Shown here in pieces: positions 37,751-46,877 of a stretch of 64,000 nucleotides of DNA. The stretch is from the NCBI GenBank assembly GCA_016842085.1, contig JAEVEX010000049.1:103185-167184 (forward strand), written 5' to 3'. Within the stretch, counting starts at the first letter, position 1. Every line of letters starts with the position of its first letter. Position numbers and translations under genes: made by a program. The notes below the pieces were generated by a model that ran no database searches, had not been told where the DNA came from, and saw nothing but the letters and a program-made list of their open reading frames with translations. The DNA is from Candidatus Thermoflexus tengchongensis. Its GTDB lineage: Bacteria > Chloroflexota > Anaerolineae > Thermoflexales > Thermoflexaceae.

Positions 37751-38434
37751 TTACGCCTCCAGGCGATAGCCAAACCCGGGTTCGGTAAACAGGTGGCGAT
37801 GATCATCGGTCTCCTCCAGTTTGCGCCGCAGCCGTCCGACGTAGACCCGGAGGTATTCCACCTCGTCCTGATATTCAGGCCCCCAAACCCGCTGCAGGAG
37901 GAACCGGTGGGAGAGATTCCGGCCGGCATGGCGGGCGAGCAGATAAAGCAGGTCGAATTCCTTCCCGGTCAGGCGAAGCATTTCCCCCCGATGCCATGCC
38001 CGTCGCTGATCGGCATCCAGCTCCAGATCGCCGATCCGCAGAATCCCGGCCCCGCCTGTTCCCTCGCTCCACCGCACCCGGCGCAGCGCGGCCCGCACCC
38101 GGGCCAGCAGTTCCCCCACCCCGAAGGGTTTGGTCAGGTAATCATCCGCCCCCAGATCCAGGGCGGTGATTTTATCGGCTTCCTGATCCAGGGCGGTGAG
38201 CACAAGGATGGGAACCAGGGAGACCTGGCGGATGCGCTTCAACACTTCCAGGCCGTTGAGCCCCGGCATCAGGATGTCCAGGATGATGAGATCGGGGGCG
38301 CTCTGCTCGAACAGCCGCAGCGCCTCCCATCCATCCTGCGCGGTCAGCACCTCATATCCCCGCGCGGCCAGGTTGCGCCCGATAAACCGCCGCAGGGGCT
38401 CCTCATCATCCACGATCAGGATCCGCTCGGCCAT
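37751..38434 (-). CDS. OmpR-family response regulator
   Basis: A 227-residue regulator with a receiver domain (LIVDDEEPLRRF, LIILDILMPGLNG, LTKPFGVGELLARV) and a C-terminal winged-helix DNA-binding domain (LTGKEFDLLYLLARHAGRNLSHRFLLQRVWGPEY...VYVGRLRRKLE). All receiver-site residues are present. The start (MAERILIVDD) lies inside the 3' end of the sensor kinase gene, with an overlap of about 30 bases, so the two are translationally coupled. KdpE is a close family relative by appearance. Its most obvious target is the divergent ABC importer promoter region at 41046-41192. Confidence 0.93.
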   Translation of the reverse strand: MAERILIVDDEEPLRRFIGRNLAARGYEVLTAQDGWEALRLFEQSAPDLIILDILMPGLNGLEVLKRIRQVSLVPILVLTALDQEADKITALDLGADDYLTKPFGVGELLARVRAALRRVRWSEGTGGAGILRIGDLELDADQRRAWHRGEMLRLTGKEFDLLYLLARHAGRNLSHRFLLQRVWGPEYQDEVEYLRVYVGRLRRKLEETDDHRHLFTEPGFGYRLEA

Positions 38435-41045
38435 TCTCATCCTCCCATATCGGGAGGGTAAAGAGAAAGGTGGCGCCCGGGCCATCCTCGGCCAGCCAGA
38501 TCCGACCTCCGTGAGCTTCCACGAACCCTTTGCAGATGGCCAGCCCCAGGCCAGCGCCGGAGGAACGGATGTGGCCCGGGATGCGATAAAAGCGATCGAA
38601 GATCCGCTCCCGATGTTCGGGCGGGATCCCCGGTCCTTCATCGTGAACCCGAACGGTCACCATGCCATCGGCCACAGTGGCGGAGACGACGATGGGGGTT
38701 CCGGGCGGAGTATAGCGGATCGCGTTATCCAGGAGATTGCGGAACACCACCTCGATCCGCGCTGGATCCACGTCCACGGGGGGCAGATCGGGAGGAAGCT
38801 GGATGGAGATGGGGTGGCTTTCCCCACGCAGATCCCGTTTCACCCGGGCGAGAATGGCATCCAGGGGATATGGCTGTCGCTGGAGCACCAGGGCCCCGGC
38901 CTCCAGCCGGGAGAGATCCAGCAGGTTGTTCACCAGCCGGGTCAGGCGCTCGGTTTCCTCCAGGATGATCTGGAGGAACTCCCGGCGCGCGGCGGGGTCC
39001 CAATCGACATCTTCCGCCAGCAGGGTCGTGGTATAACCCTTGATGGCCGCCAGCGGGGTGCGGAGCTCGTGGGAAACCGCGGAGAGCAAAGCCGATTTGG
39101 CACGGTCCAGCTCTCGCTCCGAGGTGATATCCTGGAAAACCAGGATGCGTCCGAGCGGTTCGTCTCCCTCCCCCTGAATCCGAATGCTCTGGATCCGCAG
39201 ATCCCGGGTTGTATTCCCCGCCCGCCACAGCCCCTCGATGACGCCCTCGGTGGCTTTCTCCAGCACGCAGGGGATATCTCCCGAAGGGGAGAAGCGCTGG
39301 AGCAGGGACTCGTAGGCGACACGGGAGGCGCACCCCGGCGGGCAGGGCTCCTCCAGCCCGCACCACCAGGCGGCCCGCCGGTTCATATAAAGGATCTCGC
39401 CATCCCGGCTCTCCAGGATCAGCCCTTCATGGAGATGTTCGATCAGCGTCTCCAGGCGGCGGGTCTGCTCCTGCAGAAGGGCGTCGCTGCGGGCATACAG
39501 AAGGGCATGCTCCAGGGCGAAGGCTGCCAGGTTGGCGAAGTTCCAGGCCAGCGAGATCTCATCCTCCGTGAACCGGTGGGGATCCGGCCGGTAAATCACC
39601 AGGGCCGCCGGGGGGGCCTGGCGGGCCATCAACGGCACCGCGAGGAGGGAGCGGAAGCCTTCCCGCCGCGCCCGCTCCCGCAATTCCGGATAGCCCTCGG
39701 CTTCGACGTCGGCGATCTGGGCCGGGCGGCCGGTGCGGATCGCCTGCATGGTGGGGGAGCGGGGATCGTTGGGATGAAAAGAGAGCCCCCGCGCGTAATC
39801 CGGGCTCAGCCCCCGCACCGCGCGCACGCGGTAGTAACCCGTCCGCTCATCCAGGGTGAAAAGGGCGCACGTGCGAACCTGAAGGAGCCGCTGCACCTGC
39901 TCCAGGATCGTCGCGATGACCTCTTCGGTCTCCAGCGATGCCAGGACGGCATGACCGGTCTCAAGGAAGGTGCGGAGCTCGTTCAGGCGCTGCTGGATCG
40001 CCCCCTGCATCCATAGCAAGGAGCGGGCGAGATGTCCGATCTGATCCTCCCGGCCGGTCAAACGAAGGATGGCGGAGGCGCTGGCGGATGTAGGCCGCTC
40101 GCCGAGCTCCCGGCTGAAACGAGCGATCGCCTCCAGGGGGCGCAGGGCCTGATGGGTGAGGAGGTACCAGAAACCGAAGCCGCTGGCCAGCACCAGAAGC
40201 AGCATGAGGAGCATCGCGCGCTGGAACATATAGAGGGTGGCCAGCGCCTCATCCGCCGGGCGACGCACCAGGATGCGCCATCCCGTGCGCGGGAGGGACA
40301 TGGACGTCACCAGCCAGGTCCGCCCATCCGGGTCCGAAGAGAGGCGCGGCGGAATCGCCTCCTCCGGACCCAACCCGAAGGTGGGATCCAATGGGATAAG
40401 CGGACCTGAGGCGGCGATCAATTGCCCGGTGGCGTCATACAGGCGGAGATCCAGGTGCTCCCCGGCGACGGTCCTCAACACGGTGCTCAGGCGTTCCAGC
40501 GAGAGATTGATAGCCACGAGCCCGTTAAACTGCCCCTGTTCATCCTTTAACGGCATCGCGATGGTCACCACCGGTTTCCCCGTGGTGGGGGATAGCCATC
40601 CCTTGGAGAGCACCGGGCCATCCGCCTGAGCGGCGGCCTGGAAATAGTTCCAGAAGCTGAAATCCCAGCCCACGGTGCTGCCGGGCCCCTCCGGGTAGTG
40701 ATAGCGCATCACCCCATGACGGTCCAGGAGGAAGATCATCAGGGCATCCGGGCGAGCGGCGAAAGCGGGCCTGAAGATAGCGGGGAGAGCCCGGAGGTCA
40801 TGCCGGCGCACCGTTTCCATGCGGGCCATGGTTTCCACCGCCTGCATGGCATCCTGGAGCCAGGCTTCGGTTTCCAGCCCGATCGCCTGGGCCAGGGCGC
40901 GGTTCGAGGATTCCACATCCTGAAGCAATCGATCCGTGCTCCACAAGTTGAAGGAGAATCCCAGGGCCAGCATCCACCCGATGAGCAGGCCGTAAGCGAG
41001 GAGCAGCGTGGTCCTCAGATCCCGGGAACCGGTGAGCTTCCGCAT
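38406..41045 (-). CDS. Membrane sensor kinase: Cache, HAMP, GAF, PAS, HisKA, HATPase
   Basis: An 879-residue sensor. A first membrane helix (TTLLLAYGLLIGWMLALGFSF, residues 12-32) and a second near residue 285 (MLLMLLLVLASGFGFWYLL) bracket an extracellular double-Cache-like domain, a fold that typically binds amino acids, carboxylates or other small nutrients. HAMP, GAF (VRTCALFTLDERTGYY...), PAS and an intact H-box (AVSHELRTPLAAIKGY, about residue 665) follow, and the ATPase domain has all N and G boxes (LLDNAIRYTPPG, DEGPGIPPE, GAGLGLAI). GGGAGGG precedes the ATG. It is divergent from an amino-acid-type importer, suggesting it senses the importer's substrate. Confidence 0.93.
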   Translation of the reverse strand: MRKLTGSRDLRTTLLLAYGLLIGWMLALGFSFNLWSTDRLLQDVESSNRALAQAIGLETEAWLQDAMQAVETMARMETVRRHDLRALPAIFRPAFAARPDALMIFLLDRHGVMRYHYPEGPGSTVGWDFSFWNYFQAAAQADGPVLSKGWLSPTTGKPVVTIAMPLKDEQGQFNGLVAINLSLERLSTVLRTVAGEHLDLRLYDATGQLIAASGPLIPLDPTFGLGPEEAIPPRLSSDPDGRTWLVTSMSLPRTGWRILVRRPADEALATLYMFQRAMLLMLLLVLASGFGFWYLLTHQALRPLEAIARFSRELGERPTSASASAILRLTGREDQIGHLARSLLWMQGAIQQRLNELRTFLETGHAVLASLETEEVIATILEQVQRLLQVRTCALFTLDERTGYYRVRAVRGLSPDYARGLSFHPNDPRSPTMQAIRTGRPAQIADVEAEGYPELRERARREGFRSLLAVPLMARQAPPAALVIYRPDPHRFTEDEISLAWNFANLAAFALEHALLYARSDALLQEQTRRLETLIEHLHEGLILESRDGEILYMNRRAAWWCGLEEPCPPGCASRVAYESLLQRFSPSGDIPCVLEKATEGVIEGLWRAGNTTRDLRIQSIRIQGEGDEPLGRILVFQDITSERELDRAKSALLSAVSHELRTPLAAIKGYTTTLLAEDVDWDPAARREFLQIILEETERLTRLVNNLLDLSRLEAGALVLQRQPYPLDAILARVKRDLRGESHPISIQLPPDLPPVDVDPARIEVVFRNLLDNAIRYTPPGTPIVVSATVADGMVTVRVHDEGPGIPPEHRERIFDRFYRIPGHIRSSGAGLGLAICKGFVEAHGGRIWLAEDGPGATFLFTLPIWEDENGRADPDRG

Positions 41046-41088
41046 GCGAACCCTCCCCGCTGGGAAAGGGAAGAGCGCGGCGTTTACA

Positions 41089-41133
41089 AAATTTTTACGC
41101 CTGACAAACGCCTGTTTGTGGAAATTTTACCGC
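41089..41133. promoter_or_regulatory. Direct repeats and inverted repeat between the sensor kinase and importer genes
   Basis: AAATTTTTACGC (41089-41100) and AAATTTTACCGC (41122-41133) start 33 bases apart, three helical turns. Between them lies a perfect inverted repeat ACAAAC-GCCT-GTTTGT (41104-41119). OmpR-type regulators usually bind spaced direct repeats, so this is a likely binding site of the adjacent response regulator controlling both divergent units. Confidence 0.55.
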
Positions 41134-41192
41134 ATCGGGCTAACCTGGGTGGGTGAAGGGCATTGCCCTATCCTGTGGGTCAGGAGGCCAGG

Positions 41193-42527
41193 ATGATGCG
41201 CTGGATGAAAATGAGTGGGATCCTGGTGATTCTGGCGATGCTGGCGGCGTGCGCCGCACCCACGCCGCCAGCCCCCACGGCGACGCCGGCCGGGCCAGCT
41301 CAGCCGGCAGCCCAGCCCAGCCCGACACCGGCGGCCTCTCCCACCCCCGCGGTGAAGAAAATCGTCCTGGGCTTCACCGCCTCTCAGACGGGCAAGCTGA
41401 CGAAAGAATCCAAAGAACAGGTCCAGGGTTTGCAACTGTGGCTGGAGGATCTCCAGCGGGCGGGGGGCATCCGGCTGCCGGACGGCACGGTGATCCAGGT
41501 GGAGCTCAAGTTCTATGATGATGAGAGCACCAAGGAGCGAGTGCAGCAGCTCTACGTCAAGCTGATCAACGAGGACAAGGCCGATTTCCTGATCAGCCCC
41601 TATAGCAGCGGCCTGGCCGACGCGGCGGCGGTGATCGCCGAGCAATACGGGAAGATCATGATCACCACGGGCGCGGCCTCCGATAGCACCTATGAGAAGG
41701 GTTATCAGCATATCTTCCAGATCTACACGCCGGCCAGCCGTTACCTGACGGGCGCCATCGATTTCCTCAAGAAGCTGGACCCGAACGCCCGACGGATCGC
41801 CATCGTCTATGAGAACGAGAAGTTCTCCACCGATGTGGTGAACGCAGCCAAGCCGTATGCGGAGAGCCAGGGGTTTGAGGTCGTGCTCTTCGAAGGCTAC
41901 GAGACCGGCACCACCGATTTCGGGCCTTTCATCAATAAGATCATGGCCGCCAGGCCGGACGCCATTATCGGCGGCGGGCACTTCCAGGATGGATCCACGC
42001 TGGCCAAGCAGCTGTTCGAGAAGAAGGTGCCGGTGAAGATGATCGCCCTGCTGGTGGCCCCGGCGGTACCGGAGTTCGCGCAGCTGGGCGATGCCGCGGT
42101 GGGCGTGATCGGCCCCAGTCAGTGGGAGCCCGGCGCCCGATATTCCCCCGATTCGGCGAAGGCCGCCGGGCTGCCGTGGTATGGCCCTACGGTAGATCAG
42201 TTCGTGAGCGCCTACAAGGCCAAATACGGCTATGAGCCCGGCTATCACGCCGCTGGAGGTTATGCTGCCGGCCTGGTCCTGCAGAAGGCGATCGAGGAGG
42301 CCGGGTCCATCGAGACCGAGAAGGTGAAGGCGGCCCTGGAGAAGATGGACCTGATGACCTTCTACGGCCGCATCAAATTCGACACGGGGAAGGCCCACGG
42401 CAAGCAGATCGGCCACGAGATGGTCTACCTCCAGTGGCAGAAGGATGCCTCGGGCAACCTGATCCGCCCGATCATCTGGCCGGAGGCCGCCCAGGCGGCG
42501 AAGCCGATCTATCCGCTGAGCCGTTGA
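41193..42527 (+). CDS. Branched-chain amino-acid-type ABC substrate-binding lipoprotein
   Basis: A 444-residue extracytoplasmic binding protein. The start at 41193 follows CAGGAGG, and an upstream frame extension is rejected. The signal MKMSGILVILAMLAAC ends in a lipobox (LAAC), followed by a Pro/Ala/Thr linker that tethers it to the membrane. The core is a type I periplasmic-binding (Leu/Ile/Val) fold: IVLGFTASQTGKLTKESKEQ, the DDESTKERVQQLYVKLI segment, ANTTGAA-like ITTGAASD, and the hinge regions. The ligand may be a branched-chain amino acid, another amino acid, an amide or urea; specificity cannot be read by eye. First gene of the importer operon. Confidence 0.92.
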   Translation: MMRWMKMSGILVILAMLAACAAPTPPAPTATPAGPAQPAAQPSPTPAASPTPAVKKIVLGFTASQTGKLTKESKEQVQGLQLWLEDLQRAGGIRLPDGTVIQVELKFYDDESTKERVQQLYVKLINEDKADFLISPYSSGLADAAAVIAEQYGKIMITTGAASDSTYEKGYQHIFQIYTPASRYLTGAIDFLKKLDPNARRIAIVYENEKFSTDVVNAAKPYAESQGFEVVLFEGYETGTTDFGPFINKIMAARPDAIIGGGHFQDGSTLAKQLFEKKVPVKMIALLVAPAVPEFAQLGDAAVGVIGPSQWEPGARYSPDSAKAAGLPWYGPTVDQFVSAYKAKYGYEPGYHAAGGYAAGLVLQKAIEEAGSIETEKVKAALEKMDLMTFYGRIKFDTGKAHGKQIGHEMVYLQWQKDASGNLIRPIIWPEAAQAAKPIYPLSR

Positions 42528-42700
42528 GCCGCTGGAGCTTTTCCAGGGGGGCTCCGCAGGACAACCGCATTTGCGGTTAGACCTCGAATCATCTTGTGGA
42601 GCCCACGCAGGGTTTCCTCGAATGGGGTGGGTGGGTGCGCCTTCGGCACGCCCACCACACCCCCATCCCATAAGCCTGATGTTTCATCAAGCAGGAGGCA

Positions 42701-43564
42701 ATGGTGAGCCCGGGCGTCTGGATTGCTTCGTTGATCGATGGCCTGTTGCTGGGCTTTGTCTACGGCCTGGCGGCGATGGGGCTTACGCTGATCTGGGGGG
42801 TGATGCGGGTGATCAATCTGGCCCATGGCCCCATCATCGCCCTGGGGATGTTCGGCGTCTATCTGCTCTTCGCCTATGGGGGCGTGCACCCCTACCTGGG
42901 ATTGTTCGCTGTCGCTCTCCTGGGGCTGCTCGTCGGGATCCTGATCTATGCCATCGCTGTCCATCGAGTGCTGACCGCGCCTCATCTCTCGACCCTTCTG
43001 GCGACCTTCTCGATCAACATGATGATCATCGGAACGGGCACGGCCCTTTTCACCACCACTCCCCGTAACATCGACATCTCGCTGGGCCGCCTGGTTCTCG
43101 GACCAGTCGTTCTCCTGGGGACCCGCCTGCTGGCGGCGCTGGCTGCGGTCCTGATCGCCGCGGGGCTTTACGTCTTCCTGTATCGGACCACCCTGGGGAA
43201 GATGGTGCGGGCGGTGGCCAGCAACCGCGCGGCGGCGGAGTTGATGGGGATCCCCTCCGCTCGAGTGCTGGCCTTCAGTTTCGGTCTGGGAACCATGCTG
43301 GCGGCGGTCGCTGGAGGGCTGATCGCCACCTTTTTCCCGTTCACCATCCTCTCGGGAGGGGCTTACGAGCTGAAGAGTTTTGTGATCTGCGTGCTGGGCG
43401 GGCTGGGGAACCCGACGGGAGCGCTTCTCGGGGGCCTGATCCTCGGCGCGCTGGAAGGGCTGATCCCCATCGTGCTGCCGGTGAGCTGGGTGCCGGTGAT
43501 CGAGTTCCTGCTCTTCGTCCTGCTCCTGTTGCTGCGCCCGCAGGGGTTGCTGGGGGAGCGTTGA
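42701..43564 (+). CDS. livH: Branched-chain amino-acid-type ABC permease, LivH family
   Basis: A 287-residue multi-spanning inner-membrane permease. The LivH signature is the segment LWGVMRVINLAHGPIIALG-like (ITLIWGVMRVINLAHG) near residue 30 and the EAA-like loop VRAVASNRAAAELMGIP near residue 168 that docks on the ATPases. About eight hydrophobic segments are visible. CAGGAGG precedes the ATG. It lies 173 bases after the binding-protein gene; that gap holds no gene and may carry an internal mRNA processing or hairpin element. The partner permease follows. Confidence 0.93.
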   Translation: MVSPGVWIASLIDGLLLGFVYGLAAMGLTLIWGVMRVINLAHGPIIALGMFGVYLLFAYGGVHPYLGLFAVALLGLLVGILIYAIAVHRVLTAPHLSTLLATFSINMMIIGTGTALFTTTPRNIDISLGRLVLGPVVLLGTRLLAALAAVLIAAGLYVFLYRTTLGKMVRAVASNRAAAELMGIPSARVLAFSFGLGTMLAAVAGGLIATFFPFTILSGGAYELKSFVICVLGGLGNPTGALLGGLILGALEGLIPIVLPVSWVPVIEFLLFVLLLLLRPQGLLGER

Positions 43565-43712
43565 GGATTTTCCTTCTCGGGTCCTTCAGGCCGCGGACAG
43601 TTCATCCATCTGGCCGGGATGCTTCTCCCGGTGGAGCTTTCGCGGGGTGCGGGCTGTCTTCGGCGGCCTGCACCCGTGAGAACATACAGGACCATTGGTG
43701 GAGAAGGACACG

Positions 43713-44681
43713 ATGAGCATGTGGCGCTCCATCTCCTGGTGGTTTACGCTGATCGTGCTTCTCGGGGCGGGTTTATGGCCGATCGCATCCGGATCCGCTA
43801 CGGGGCGGGAGGACATGTTCCTGATCCTGATGCTGGTCACCCTGGCCTCCAGCCTGAACATCCTGCTGGGCTACACCGGCTATGTTAACTTCGGCCACAT
43901 TGTTTTTTTCGGGCTGGGAGGATACATCGGCTTCTATCTGATGCATCGCCAGGGCTGGTCTCTCGGGCCGGCGATGATCGCCGGAGGGCTGGCGACGGCC
44001 GCCCTGGCCCTGGTCCTGGGGACCATCATCCTGCGGCTGCGGGGGGCTTACTTCGCCCTGGCGACGATTGGGATCAATGAGGCGGTGCGCGCCTTCGTGG
44101 CCAACTTTGAGCCTTTCGGAGGTGCGACCGGGATGTCCCTGAATTTCGCCGTGTATCAGGCCTACGGAGGGGCGGCTCAGGCTCTGTGGATCGCTTACGG
44201 TGTCCTGCTGGCGGTTACCCTGTTAACGGTTGGGATCAGTTTCGCTGTCAAGCACTCCAAATTCGGGCTGGGGCTGATGGCGATCCGGGAGGACGAGGAT
44301 GCCGCCCTGGTCCTGGGCGTGCGAGGACCCCGGGCCAAGACCCTGGCCTATGCGCTCTCCGCACTGTTCCCGGGCATGGTGGGGGTGCTGTTCTTCTTTA
44401 AGAACGGGAACATCGAGCCCGGAGATGCCTTTCGACTGCACCTTTCCATCGAGACCCTGGTGATGGTGATGCTGGGGGGGCAGGGAACGGTATGGGGGCC
44501 GATCCTGGGGGCGGCGCTTTACGAACGCCTGCGAGGCTATCTGCTGACCAGCCCGTTGTTTAAGAGCCTGCATCTGGCCTTCGCCGGCATGCTCCTGCTG
44601 CTGATCATCCTCTTCGTCCCGGCGGGTGTGATCGGCTGGCTGCGGGCGCGCTTTCCAGCGATCCGGAGGGTGATCCCATGA
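43713..44681 (+). CDS. livM: Branched-chain amino-acid-type ABC permease, LivM family
   Basis: A 322-residue permease with about nine hydrophobic segments. The GYTGYVNFGHIVFFGLGGYIG stretch near residue 60 is split by the conserved NFGH motif of LivM, and the cytosolic loop AIREDEDAALVLGVRGPRAKTLAY matches the ATPase-coupling loop. The start ATG at 43713 has GGAGAAGG upstream; in-frame TTG/GTG codons at 43695-43700 lack spacing. It pairs with LivH to form the membrane channel. The stop overlaps the next gene's start (ATGA), so translation is coupled to the ATPase. Confidence 0.93.
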   Translation: MSMWRSISWWFTLIVLLGAGLWPIASGSATGREDMFLILMLVTLASSLNILLGYTGYVNFGHIVFFGLGGYIGFYLMHRQGWSLGPAMIAGGLATAALALVLGTIILRLRGAYFALATIGINEAVRAFVANFEPFGGATGMSLNFAVYQAYGGAAQALWIAYGVLLAVTLLTVGISFAVKHSKFGLGLMAIREDEDAALVLGVRGPRAKTLAYALSALFPGMVGVLFFFKNGNIEPGDAFRLHLSIETLVMVMLGGQGTVWGPILGAALYERLRGYLLTSPLFKSLHLAFAGMLLLLIILFVPAGVIGWLRARFPAIRRVIP

Positions 44682-45433
44682 GCCTGCTCGAGATCCAGGG
44701 GGTTTCCAAGCGCTTCGGAGGTCTGCAGGCCTTAAACCGTGTTTCTCTCCATGTATCCGAGGGGGAAATCCTGGGATTGATCGGCCCGAACGGGGCAGGA
44801 AAGACCACTCTGTTCAATGTGATCAATGGGGTCTATCGCCCGGAGGAAGGGCGGGTGATCTTTCGGGGTCAGGACATCACCGGACGGCCGCCTTATGAGA
44901 TCGCCCGACTGGGGATCGCCCGCGCGCATCAAATCGTGCGCCCTCTGAATGAGCTGACGGTGCTGGAGAACGTGATGGTGGGGGCCTGCTTCGGGCGGGA
45001 GAACCGATCCCTCCGGGAGGCCCGGGAGATCGCCCTGGCTGTCCTGGAGCAGGTCGGGCTGGCCGGGAAGCGGGACGTGGAAGCCGCCCGGCTGAACGTG
45101 GCGGAGAAGAAACGACTGGAGCTGGCCCGGGCCCTGGCTGCCCGCCCTTATCTGATCCTGCTGGATGAAGTCCTGGCGGGCCTGAACCCCACGGAGGTGG
45201 CGACGATGCTGGAGGTGATCCGCGCCATCCGGGCCAGTGGGATCACGGTCCTGATGATCGAGCATCTGATGCATGCGGTCATGAACGTCTCCGACCGTAT
45301 CGTGGTGCTGGACTACGGGGAGGTCATCGCGGAGGGCATCCCTCAGGAGATCGCCCATCATCCCCGGGTGATCGAGGCCTATCTGGGCGATCCCCGCCTT
45401 TCCCAGAGCCTGCTGGAGGCCCAGGGAGGTTGA
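44678..45433 (+). CDS. livG: ABC transporter ATP-binding protein, LivG family
   Basis: A 251-residue ABC ATPase. Walker A is GPNGAGKTTLF (about residues 37-47), the Q-loop region is HQIVRPLNELTVLENV, the signature is NVAEKKRLELARAL and Walker B is LILLDEVLAG, followed by the H-loop in MLMIEHLMHAV. The long helical insertion around residues 85-130 and EHxM ending are typical of LivG. The signature lacks the usual LSGG (it reads LNVAEKK), as is common in this branch, whose partner LivF supplies a canonical one. It overlaps livM by 4 bases, and livF follows within a few bases. Confidence 0.93.
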   Translation: MSLLEIQGVSKRFGGLQALNRVSLHVSEGEILGLIGPNGAGKTTLFNVINGVYRPEEGRVIFRGQDITGRPPYEIARLGIARAHQIVRPLNELTVLENVMVGACFGRENRSLREAREIALAVLEQVGLAGKRDVEAARLNVAEKKRLELARALAARPYLILLDEVLAGLNPTEVATMLEVIRAIRASGITVLMIEHLMHAVMNVSDRIVVLDYGEVIAEGIPQEIAHHPRVIEAYLGDPRLSQSLLEAQGG

Positions 45434-45435
45434 GG

Positions 45436-46146
45436 ATGGCTATGCTCGAAGTCCACAGTCTATCCTCGGGCTATGGAGAAGTGCAGATCCTGTGGGATCT
45501 TTCGTTCCGGCTGGAGCCTGGACGGCTCACGACCCTGATTGGAGCGAATGGTTCGGGCAAAACCACCACGCTGCGCACTGTGATGGGGTTGATCCGGCCG
45601 TGGCGTGGGGCGGTTTTCTTTGATGGCCAGGACATCACCATGCTCCCCCCTTATCGTAAAGCAGCGATGGGATTGATTATGGTCCCGGAGGGGCGGCAGC
45701 TGTTTGCGGATATGACGGTGATGGAAAACCTGGAGATGGGGGCGGTGACGGGGCGGGCGCGGGTCCGGTTTCGCCAGAATCTGGAGCGCGTTTTCAACCT
45801 GTTCCCCCGGTTAAAGGAGCGGCGGAATCAGAAGGCGGGCACCTTAAGCGGGGGTGAACAGCAGATGCTCGCCATCGCCCGGGCATTGATGGCGGAACCC
45901 CGGATCCTCTTTCTCGACGAGCCGTCCCTGGGCCTCTCTCCGCTTCTGGTGCTGAATCTCTTCGAGATCATCCGCCGCCTGAAGGCAGAGGGGCTTACGA
46001 TGTTGCTGGTGGAGCAGAATGTGCATCTGGCGCTGGCCATCAGCGATTACGCTTATGTGCTCAGCAGCGGTCGGATCGAGCTCGAGGGCCCGGCCCGCGA
46101 GGTGGCCCGGGATGATCGGGTGCGCAAGGCTTACCTGGGGCTGTAA
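45436..46146 (+). CDS. livF: ABC transporter ATP-binding protein, LivF family
   Basis: A 236-residue ABC ATPase. Walker A is GANGSGKTTTLRTV, the signature is TLSGGEQQMLAIARAL, Walker B is ILFLDEPSLGLSP and the switch is LLVEQNVHLAL, all as in LivF. The ATG at 45436 (MAMLEVHSLS) was preferred; an in-frame TTG at 45430 would overlap the livG stop by 4 bases. It is the last gene of the importer operon and no clear terminator follows before the next promoter at 46237. Together with LivG it energises the LivHM channel. Confidence 0.94.
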   Translation: MAMLEVHSLSSGYGEVQILWDLSFRLEPGRLTTLIGANGSGKTTTLRTVMGLIRPWRGAVFFDGQDITMLPPYRKAAMGLIMVPEGRQLFADMTVMENLEMGAVTGRARVRFRQNLERVFNLFPRLKERRNQKAGTLSGGEQQMLAIARALMAEPRILFLDEPSLGLSPLLVLNLFEIIRRLKAEGLTMLLVEQNVHLALAISDYAYVLSSGRIELEGPAREVARDDRVRKAYLGL

Positions 46147-46236
46147 CGACGTTTTCCGCTCCTCCTAACCCGATGGGCCGTTCCTCATCCCGCATTCGGC
46201 CGTCAAGAGGAAACCCTCCCCGGGGCCATTCTCCTT

Positions 46237-46283
46237 TTGACATCCAGACGTATCCGGATTACCCTTTATACGGGTATAGGGTA
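46237..46283 (+). promoter_or_regulatory. Promoter with CsoR/CstR-type operator
   Basis: A consensus TTGACA (46237-46242) is followed 17 bases later by TACCCT (46260) as a weak -10. Overlapping this is an inverted-repeat cluster TACCC (46260-46264), GGGTA (46272-46276) and GGGTA (46279-46283). CsoR-family repressors bind such TACCC...GGGTA sites. The CsoR-family gene itself lies 330 bases downstream, so the operon is probably autoregulated. Confidence 0.6.
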
Positions 46284-46338
46284 TTTCCGCTCTCGCCCTG
46301 TGGATGTCACGGATCTCCCGGGAGGTGGAAGTCAGGCC

Positions 46339-46536
46339 ATGCCGCTTTACGAGTATCGCTGTCGTGCGTGTGGCGCGGAGTTCGAGCGGCTGGTTCGATG
46401 GAACACCCCGGTGGAGGAGATCGAGTGCCCCCACTGCGGCCGTCGGGAGGCGGAGAAACGGCTTTCCCTCTTCGCCACGGCGGGAACCGGTGGCCGGGGA
46501 TCCAGGGGGAGTCCCTCCTGTGGCCCGGTCACCTGA
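46339..46536 (+). CDS. FmdB-family zinc-ribbon protein
   Basis: A 65-residue protein beginning MPLYEYRCRACGAEFERLV, the signature of FmdB regulatory zinc ribbons, with a second knuckle ECPHCGRREAEKRLS. Two CxxC pairs (residues 9-12 and about 31-34) bind one zinc. A Ser/Gly tail containing a further Cys follows. FmdB-type proteins are often near amide or sulfur metabolism genes, but their biochemical action is not known. It is the first gene behind the operator-like promoter. The start was set by the family signature; GGAGGTGG lies about ten bases upstream. Confidence 0.85.
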   Translation: MPLYEYRCRACGAEFERLVRWNTPVEEIECPHCGRREAEKRLSLFATAGTGGRGSRGSPSCGPVT

Positions 46537-46610
46537 GGGATCCGTTCATCCAGGGCCGGGAGCCCTGTGAGCTGGTTATGAGGGGATAGCTTACCCGGGG
46601 GAGCTTCCTC

Positions 46611-46877
46611 ATGATTCGCCTTTCTCAGGATGCGGAACAGCGTTTGATTCGCCGTCTCCGACGGATCCAGGGACAGGCCCGGGGTGTGGAGCGGATGATC
46701 CGGGAGGGGCGGGATTGCCAGGAGGTGCTGGAGCAGCTGGCTGCCCTGCGGGCAGCGGCGCATCAGGCCTTTCTCTTCGCGACACGGGCTTACCTCCAGG
46801 CATGCGCGGGCCAGGACCCCGTTCGATCCGTGCGTGCCATGGGAACCCTTCTGGAAACGCTGAGGCGGCTTTCCTGA
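46611..46877 (+). CDS. CsoR/CstR-family repressor
   Basis: An 88-residue all-helical regulator of the DUF156 family (LIRRLRRIQGQARGVERMI, the conserved helix 1). CsoR copper sensors use Cys36, His61 and Cys65. Here Cys36 (GRDCQEVLEQL) and Cys65 (YLQAC) are present but residue 61 is Tyr, and no His sits nearby except H51. Two cysteines without the metal histidine is the pattern of CstR, which senses persulfides by forming Cys-Cys links. A persulfide/sulfane-sulfur sensor is therefore favoured over a copper sensor, as inference. GGGGGAG lies before the ATG. The neighbouring OsmC and zinc-ribbon genes fit a thiol-stress operon. Confidence 0.85.
   Translation: MIRLSQDAEQRLIRRLRRIQGQARGVERMIREGRDCQEVLEQLAALRAAAHQAFLFATRAYLQACAGQDPVRSVRAMGTLLETLRRLS

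Noticed and set aside
38196..40016. 606-residue plus-strand frame
   Set aside because: Antisense to the sensor kinase and response regulator, which have complete domains.
46611..46877. Copper-sensing CsoR assignment
   Set aside because: The metal-binding histidine at position 61 is Tyr, so the family is kept but copper sensing is not claimed.
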